DNA of 64,000 nt, taken from positions 186,001-250,000 of the forward strand of contig OX637799.1 of NCBI GenBank assembly GCA_951802425.1. Direction: 5' to 3'. The DNA comes from Clavaria fumosa. Lineage: Eukaryota; Basidiomycota; Agaricomycetes; Agaricales; Clavariaceae. The position numbers were made by a program, and so were the translations under genes. The notes below the pieces were generated by a model that worked only from the letters and a program-made list of their open reading frames with translations, had not been told where the DNA came from and did no database searches. Shown in pieces: positions 57,301 to 64,000 of the stretch (position 1 is the first letter of the stretch; the number at the start of each line of letters is the position of its first letter).

Positions 57301-60201
57301 TTGGCATGGAAAGGCTGGAGCAACTACTGCCTGATATTATCAACAGCACACAATCATTGCGGAGCACTGTGCGAGAGGGTTTCATGTGGCTCCTTGTTTA
57401 TCTTCCTGCCACTTTCGGATCCCGCTTCCATGTGGTTCTACCCAAAATTATAAGTCCAATTATTAGCGGCCTCGCAGACGCAGAGGAACCTGTCCGAGAG
57501 GCGGCTATGCGCGCAGGACGCACGGTTGTGACAGACTTTTCCTCGCAGGCTGTGGACGTACTACTTCCCGAACTTGAGGCTGGTGTTTTTGATTCTAACT
57601 GGCGAATCCGGGTAAGTTTTGACCCCTGCAACACCTTCCACACCACTCTCATATGTACCTAGCAATCTTCCGTAACGCTTGTTGGAGAGCTGCTCTTCAA
57701 GATCTCTGGCATCAGCAGCAACGCCCAGGTGGAGGAGCATGATGAAACGTCGGAGGCCTCTGGACGGGCCTTGAGCGAAATATTGGGATCAAAGCGCAGA
57801 AATCGCATTCTTTCTGCATTGTTTGTGATCCGACAGGACGATGTCAGCACCGTCCGACAGGCTTCTATTCATGTCTGGCAGGTTTTGGTTCATAATACTA
57901 ACACTCGAAGAACAGGTAAGTCTATTTTTGCTTCCATTCAACACAAAGCTCATATCCACCTTGTTGCGTAGTGCGCGAGTTACTCCCCGAATTGATGGAC
58001 CATGTTGTCTCCTTGATTTCTAGTGACGAAGTGGAGCAACAAGAGGTGGTTCAAATTTACTAGCGAATTTCTGTCGGGTATCTGAGTGGCAATCTCTAGA
58101 TGGCTGGGCGCACAGTGACTGAACTCTCCCAGAAATTCGGCGTCAAATCGTTTATGGAGGTCGTGCGCATACTCAGGCAGCTTCTCGAATCCCTCAATCC
58201 GCGACTACGCGAAGGGTGCTGTCTTACGATATGCCAGCTTATGTCAGTCACGACCGTCGTGCTGGAACTCGTCAACACTAACGATGGGATTCTCATATGC
58301 AGGGAAAGTTCTACTGAGTCTCAACGTGAGGGTAGCGAGGACGATATCGTCGACGTTGTTCGCGCGTCGCTCGTGGATGGTGAGATGAGAGTCCGCTCTG
58401 CAGCAGCAAAGGCATTCGATGTTCTCCAGGAGCAGATTGGGGAAAGGGCGATAGATCGGATAATACCGACACTTTTAGAGACACTCCGTCAGCCAGGAGA
58501 GGGCTCTGGTACGGCGTTGCAAGCTTTGAAAGAAGTCATGGCAGTGAGTCACATCAACCCTTTGTATGTAGTATTTACTCACGCGTCGCTTAAGGTCCGG
58601 GCATCTACCATTTTCCCAATACTGATTCCGACACTTATATCACCTCCAATAACTGAATTTGATGCCCACGCTCTAGGTTCTCTTGTCACTGTCGCAGGCA
58701 ACACTCTCAATGCGGAACTGCCCAAAATCTTGACGTCACTTACCGGGGAGTTGGAGAATGACGGACTGCAGGCCCAGCTCAGAAGAGCCTTAATCGAAGC
58801 ATTGTATGCTGTATTCACCTCTATCAATGACCCAGAGACCCTGGATATTCTGATGCTGTCATTGCTTGATTGGTATTTTTTTGTATTGATCTGTTTGGTT
58901 CCTGAGCTCACCATTGTCCTCAGGATGGAGCATGGTACGGACCTTCGTCGGGCCAACACTTGCAAATATTTCGCTCGGTTCTGCGAGACGTCGCAGCTAG
59001 ATTTATCAATCTACCAAGCAGATTGGATTCGGCAACTGCTTACTCTGTTCATGCATCGGGACCTTCCCCTCCGTACTGCGGCCTGTGATGCGCTAGATGT
59101 ATTTGTGAACTCTTTTCCGAAGGAAAAGCACGAGTTGTTGGTCGTCCCTCTCAGGCGCGCAATTGAATCCATCGGTAGCCCGAATCAAGTTATTCACGGT
59201 TTCAGTCTCCGGAATGGCATTTCATCTATCGCACCGATAATCATTGCAGGCCTCACCGTCGGTACTAGCGAGCAGCGAGAGCAGGCGGCATATGCCATCA
59301 GCGACTTGGTAGAGCGGGCCGAAGACAAAGCCATCAAACCTTTCGTCGTACCTTTCACAGGGCCTCTAATCCGCGTGGCGACGCAATCGACGACGTACAC
59401 GCCAGCTGTGAAAGTTGCGATTCTCACTGCCTTGATGACGATGTTGACGAAGATTCCCGACTTTGTCCGACCCTTTTTTCCCCAGCTGCAACGCACATTT
59501 TTAAGAAGCGCAAGCGATCCAACCAGCTTTCTGATACGCTCCAGGGCAGCCAAGGCTCTTGATGTGCTGATGCAGCGACAACCGAGAATTGAACCTGTGA
59601 TCAACGAGTTGGTAGCGCTTGTGCGAAGCAGTGATGATGAAGTCGCTCGTTCTCTGATTATATCTATATCAAATGTGATCAAAAGTGCAGGAGCGGGGTT
59701 TGGCGAGAAGGGAAAATCAAAATGCCTCGAACTCATTTCAGATGCATTCGCAAGAAATCCAGAAGGCATGCCATGCCTTTGCTCTCCATTGTCCCTCGTT
59801 GACATCTCACTTTAGAAAATTATTCGCAAGCAATTGCTCTCCTTACCGTGTCCCTGGCACAATTCCCTGAGCTTCTTGAACCTGTATTGCAGTGAGTCTC
59901 ATGAGATTATGTCAGGTTGTCTAGGAATAATGTCGTTGGCACTGTCAGCTCGCATCTAAGCGCGCAAGTTACACCCACGGTTCTCTCCTCACGTGTGCTT
60001 TTGGCACTCCTTTCGCCCTCCTTGGAGTCGAGCTCTTGTGCAGCAGCCAGATTTTCGAAAGATTTCCTGCTGGGAGATATCACCAATGAGGTGTTGGCAG
60101 GAGTTACCAGCAAAAATTCATTGGTAGCAGAGTCAGCTAGAGAAGCCAATGAGCTGTTGCATAAGCTAGTTAGTGAGGGTCTGCAGAGCACAGTGGTGTA
60201 A
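51382..60201 (+). CDS. GCN1: Gcn1, HEAT-repeat activator of the eIF2-alpha kinase Gcn2
   Basis: A very large protein of about 2,500 residues on many exons, the usual size. On ribosomes it relays amino-acid starvation to Gcn2. The start is MDLDKMPDVLTLLAQTYN; the stop is at 60199-60201. Almost the whole protein is HEAT repeats. The conserved eEF3-like core lies at about 56230-57000 (KYAARRGAAHGLSGFIKGRG; SMFLAEALCSSLGRLFEPFV; WRTKKGSIELLGMMAYCSPR; PHAQVRSSAKRSLEQFG) and continues at 56991-57610 (LVERLGENHFPNLVPDLLKN; VREGFMWLLVYLPATFG). The region expected to bind the Gcn2 RWD domain follows at about 58100-59815 (GRTVTELSQKFGVKSFMEVV; VVPLRRAIESIGSPNQVIHG). Introns are short, many with GTAAG/GTGAG donors (near 51645, 52080, 54530, 57612, 57913, 58880 and 59815). 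I did not verify every junction, but no break looks like damage. Confidence 0.93.
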
Positions 60202-61084
60202 CACTTTTTGCAGTTGTATGAAATCCCAATGAACACCTGATGTGATACTACTACACCTCTGACATAAGTGCAAAAGATTCCAAAGATCAGAAACTAGGCA
60301 AAAGAATAATAATACATACAACCATCTCCCCAGAGCTCCTTACAACTACTCAAACTAATCACATTCTTTCTCTGCTTGATTCTAGGCACTCTGCCCATCA
60401 AATATTCTCTGACTGGAGTCCACACCAACACTATCTCCATACTTCACTCCAACAATTGTTCTTCCCTTTCCAAGTCCCTTAGTGGTAGTTCAGTTCTGAA
60501 TTTTGGTTTGAACCTGAACTGGTTGAACCAAATCCCTGGTTCAATTCAAGATTCAGGGGGTTGCCTGATCCAAACCCTAAATCAAGCTCACATGTCCAAA
60601 TTCAAGTGAACCATTACTAAATATAGTAGTTACATCAGCACTTTTACAAATGTCTTGTTGCCTTTTTAACCTTTTTCATGACTTTTCAACCTTTTTAATG
60701 ACTTGTCTGCCTTGAACAAGTAAGTCCCATTTCTTGTACAAGGTAATCAAGGTGATGGGACCACCAAAAGTAGCATAAAAGTTCTCAACAAGGCAACAAG
60801 TCCTCAACAAGTCAATCCACAAGACACTTGTACAAGTACTGATGTATTCAAAAGTCTGGGTTGTTCTTGTGCCTGTTGTGCATGGTAACCATGGCCTGGA
60901 TGTCATAATTCCCTGAGACCTTTGCCCCACCCAGTTTCTTGTCAACTGGATATGCAACAGGATCTTTGGCCTTGGGATGAACCACAGAAATTCCACTGAC
61001 TACATAGACTGTATAGACTGTTGTAGCATATGTAATGAGAAAAATTGCAATACATAGATGGTAGGTTCAAAAAAGTTGTAATGA
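60202..61084. other. Gene-poor stretch with repeat-like sequence
   Basis: No gene is supported. On the minus strand, about 60990-60835 gives an open stretch (VHPKAKDPVAYPVDKKLGG) followed by a stop. It looks coding in composition but I recognise no family; it may be a transposon remnant. CTTTTTAATGACTT-type repeats lie near 60660-60710. Confidence 0.4.
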
Positions 61085-61611
61085 GACTTATCCCTCAAGA
61101 GAACCAGACTCAACAGTATATTGATAGTTCTATGTAGAGAGATCTGCCCTCTGTGTACAGTTGCAATGCAGTATATATAGGCAAGTGGCCCTCCAGAGGG
61201 CCACTGACATAAGCATAGCCAAGCAGCTGACTAAATAGGGTATATAGATTATGTAATCAAGTAACACAGAAGGCCTATGGCCTTACACAGTAGCAGTATG
61301 GGATAAAGGGGAGACTGAAACAGGAAGGGAGCAGCAAGGGGAGGGAAGACAGTGATGAACAGGAGAGGTCTGGGCATAGTCTTGGCAAAGTGAGGGGAAG
61401 ACTTGTTAGGTAGCTTATTTGATGGGGGCTGTCAATGATGCTTTCTCAGATCCACCTCCATCATGAATTCCAAAGCATGCAAATCCCACTGAGTTTCAGG
61501 TGAAAGTCACATGATCATTACTGTAACACAGGCAACATTGTTAACAACATGATCTTGACACTCAGTCAGTTTCACTATTTGTTGTGGAGGCTTACCTAAG
61601 CAATCCTGACA
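61085..61611 (-). repeat. LTR-like sequence related to 44840-45304
   Basis: In minus orientation it begins TGTCAGGATTGCTTAGGTAAG and shares blocks with 44840-45304 (TCCACCTCCATCATGAATTC; GGCATAGTCTTGG; TTTCACTATTTG). A TATATATAGG lies near 61172. It could be a solo LTR; no duplication was identified and the left boundary is approximate. Confidence 0.5.
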
Positions 61612-62067
61612 GATGTCAGACACCCATACCATAACAAATTTCACTTGTTGTTTCTATCTTGACTATCTTGAATTCTCAAATCAAGACAGATCAAGGCAAA
61701 TTCTTGATATAAGTACACCTATTTTTTTGATGAACTTGATCTTTTGCAGTCATTACTATCAAGACAGAATCAAGACAAATTAGTTTCCTGAACAATCACA
61801 GTGGCTAGCCACTGCTTCAATCCCCCTCTTCATCCAGCCTGGTGCCACCCTCCCTATATGCAACTTGCTACCTGGCACCACCTGTGCCCTGGGTGCTGCT
61901 CACAGGGCATGCACCCCACCCACATTGCCTGGTGGCCCCTGACTTGCCCATGCTATCTGTGTCCTCAAAAGAAGTCATTTCATTGAAAAGGACATACAGG
62001 GTCCTAGTTATTGAACAGAGGAGCAATAGTCCGATAATCAAGACAAAGAAACTTGAACACCCTCGAT
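61612..62067. other. Intergenic region, no gene seen
   Basis: AT-rich sequence with repeated TCAAGACA/ATCAAGGC motifs near 61660-61770, then a GC-rich stretch. No supported gene. Confidence 0.4.
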
Positions 62068-64000
62068 TCACGTTGCTCGTGGGTCGACTGTTCCTTTCGG
62101 ATGGGCAGGAGCTGATGAGGGAGGTGTGAAAAACCCAGCAACTGTGACGCCCATTGCCTCCACACCTGCGCCACTCGACTTGCTCGTTGTGCCTCGGCCC
62201 ACAGTAATCGAGCCCCTCCTAGTACCACCCGAGCCAAATGGCCCAGCATTGTCGATGCTGATGATGGACCTAGCCTTCCTGACGGTGTGCCCACCAGCGC
62301 CTGCGCTCTCACCGTGGTGGGGTCGCACACCTCCGGCGGCTGCCGGCGTCGGATCTCCAGAGGGGATCCTTCGATGCTTGATTTGGAGCGTCGAGCCGCT
62401 ACTGCCGCCAGCGGCATTCATACCAATAGGCATTACGAGCATCGCATCGTCGATGTCCTCCTCTTCGTCGCCGTCGTGCTGGCGGAGAGGTAGCGCTTCG
62501 CTCCGGTCGACTACCTCGTCGAACACCTCGTAGTATCGCTGTATGCATAGCTTAATAACCGCGCCGAGAGTCGTCTGGCCTTCAGTTGAGGAAGCCGGAA
62601 GGGGCAGTGATTGGGGCTGGGTCTGGGATTGCAGGAATGGCGGGGTGGGGCCACCAGAGACAGAACACATGAAGACATCGCGCGTCGGGTTCGACGACGC
62701 GACGAGATTGGGGCAGAGGACGACGGCTAGGTTGTGAGCATCCATGCGATTCGACTGTGAATGCAGAGTCATTTCATGCAGGAGATCTTAGAGGAGCGGA
62801 TCACATAAGCGCATGTTGTATATTCGTTGAACTGACTTACGCAAGACGTGACTGAGGAGGATGTAAGCACATGGAGGCACCTCAGTTAGGATGCTCTCCC
62901 GAATGTAGGTTATGCTTGACATATCGTTGGGGACATTTGTGATAGGAGGACATCGGCGTATCACAGAGTAAAGTTGTTCAGGGAAAAGAGGCGTCGGCAA
63001 GTCTCGCAGATATTTCTTGAGCAGAACGGCGGCTAGGTGTGCATCGCCAAACGTTTCCAGCGAGACTACGTGTCCTACAAATTAGAGAAATGAGTGTACT
63101 ACACAACCATAATCACGAGTCGGTTACCCCACCTCGATCGTAGGCATCCTTGGCTTGTTTGAGCAGGACAGAGTTGGGTGATCGCCGAAAGATGCCCTCC
63201 TCATCCATTCCTGTGCGCAACCCAGTCAAGATATGAAACTGGTCAGATGGGCGTCGCGCACATACCGGTCTCCCGAACATATTGGATGCAGTCTTTGACG
63301 ACTCTAGGCACGCCACCTTTCTCGCCGTTATAACCCATCAGGTCCTCCAGGGGGACGCCGAACACAGTCGAACGCGTTGGACTGGGTAGCGTAATCTGAT
63401 CTTCATATTTGAGGTTCTCTCTGTTACATTTAGGCCACGTCAATACATTTAATGGACCTGATCCACTGACTGGTAGACAGCGGGAGGTATGTCGATCTGA
63501 GTTATTGGCACTTGGTATGCCAGATCAGAAAGGGTGTTGATATGGGTCAATTTGCGGAAAAATTTCGGACTGCGAGTAACACGGTTAGACAAGTGTAGAG
63601 CGAAGAAGGATTAGTCGTGACCTAATGATAGCTCCAGCCAGGGAGAAAAGCACTGATGACAAACTCAGAAAGCGAATCAATGAAGAAAAGAGAGTGCACT
63701 TTTGGAGAAAAAGCTAGAATGCACGATGTACTACCGTGGCTTGAGTTGTGCAGAGGATTGAGAGTAGATAGACTAACCAGTTGCTTCAAATTCTTGCGGT
63801 ACTTGCGATTCAAGGAGCGGTATGCCTTCCAGATCCAGCTCCAAGCTGGCGTATGTCGCGAGCCGGCGGCGAAGTACACGACAGAGTAATCAGACTCCAC
63901 TGTGGATAACGCTCGGAGGACATGCTACGGTGGAATGTGGTACAGAACCACTCACCATAAAGGTTCAGATACGAGAGGATGCGGCTTTGGTGGATGTTGG
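62068..64000 (-). CDS. SEC14-like / RhoGAP protein (p50RhoGAP/ARHGAP1 type), 5' end outside window
   Basis: A GTPase-activating protein for Rho-family GTPases with an N-terminal CRAL-TRIO (SEC14-like) lipid-binding module. Visible order: YSVVYFAAGSRHTPAWSWIW and NRKYRKNLKQL (63893-63779), YIVHSSFFSK (63735-63706), a 31 nt exon (63652-63622, LFSLAGAII), SPKFFRKLTHINTLSDLAYQ (about 63570), then the RhoGAP domain. That contains VFGVPLEDL (about 63360), GVPRVVKDCIQYVRETG, the arginine finger region GMDEEGIFRRSPNSVLLKQA (about 63210), a YLRDLPTPLFPEQLY stretch (about 63000) and NRMDAHNLAVVLCPNLVAS (about 62740). The C-terminal tail (62600-62068) is low-complexity with an acidic patch and many Gly/Ser. 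Exons are short, with introns of about 45-60 bp. It continues beyond 64000. Role in polarity or cytoskeleton is inferred from the family. Confidence 0.9.

Noticed and set aside
61801..62129. Small plus-strand frames next to the RhoGAP gene
   Set aside because: They are shadows of the GC-rich intergenic and minus-strand coding sequence, with no recognisable protein features.

Overview
The window is fungal, most likely from an Agaricomycete basidiomycete. The host genes have many 45-65 bp GT-AG introns, sit close together, and are conserved eukaryotic genes (RAD4, TRM61, SNF8, GCN1, a SEC14-RhoGAP). They are separated by chromodomain Ty3/gypsy elements, a Plavaka-like CACTA-type element, a pogo element and hAT-like MITEs. 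I cannot name the genus from sequence alone.

Bases 1-34,900 are a deeply nested transposon island. An old, decayed gypsy element is the substrate; its 5' LTR is at 28544-28791. It carries a pogo element in a TA site, a middle-aged gypsy copy (16977-22507, TSD AGTAA) and a young, nearly intact gypsy copy (22650-28265, TSD GGTCC). The pogo element was hit by a 419 bp palindromic MITE and by a second Ty3-type element with unusually long LTRs (about 1.68 kb). One copy of that long LTR (6263-13838) was hit by a 602 bp hAT-like MITE (TSD TACCCGAC) and a 5,266 bp fold-back element (TSD CTGACTG). Matching target-site duplications and reading frames show that the island was later inverted by recombination between oppositely oriented long LTRs. 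A Plavaka-like element (28797-34755) closes the island.

Bases 35,300-42,550 hold three host genes: RAD4/XPC (+), TRM61 (-, ending 5 bp from RAD4) and a PAS-domain protein (+). Bases 42,600-50,350 are a second, badly decayed retroelement zone (copia gag, a deleted gypsy copy, two more hAT-like MITEs, fragments of a third gypsy family). Bases 50,379-60,201 hold SNF8 (-) and GCN1 (+), divergent from a 250 bp shared promoter. After a short repeat-derived stretch, a SEC14-RhoGAP gene (-) runs off the right end.

The main observations are: an apparent 11-nt self-priming primer-binding site in two different retroelement families, with covariation between copies; an antisense, intron-containing CCHC zinc-knuckle gene with its own TATA box inside the long LTR; the giant fold-back element built from a 33 bp satellite; the LTR-mediated inversion; and CpG-targeted decay (CGA to TGA) that grades with element age. 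All calls come from reading the sequence; no database search was run.
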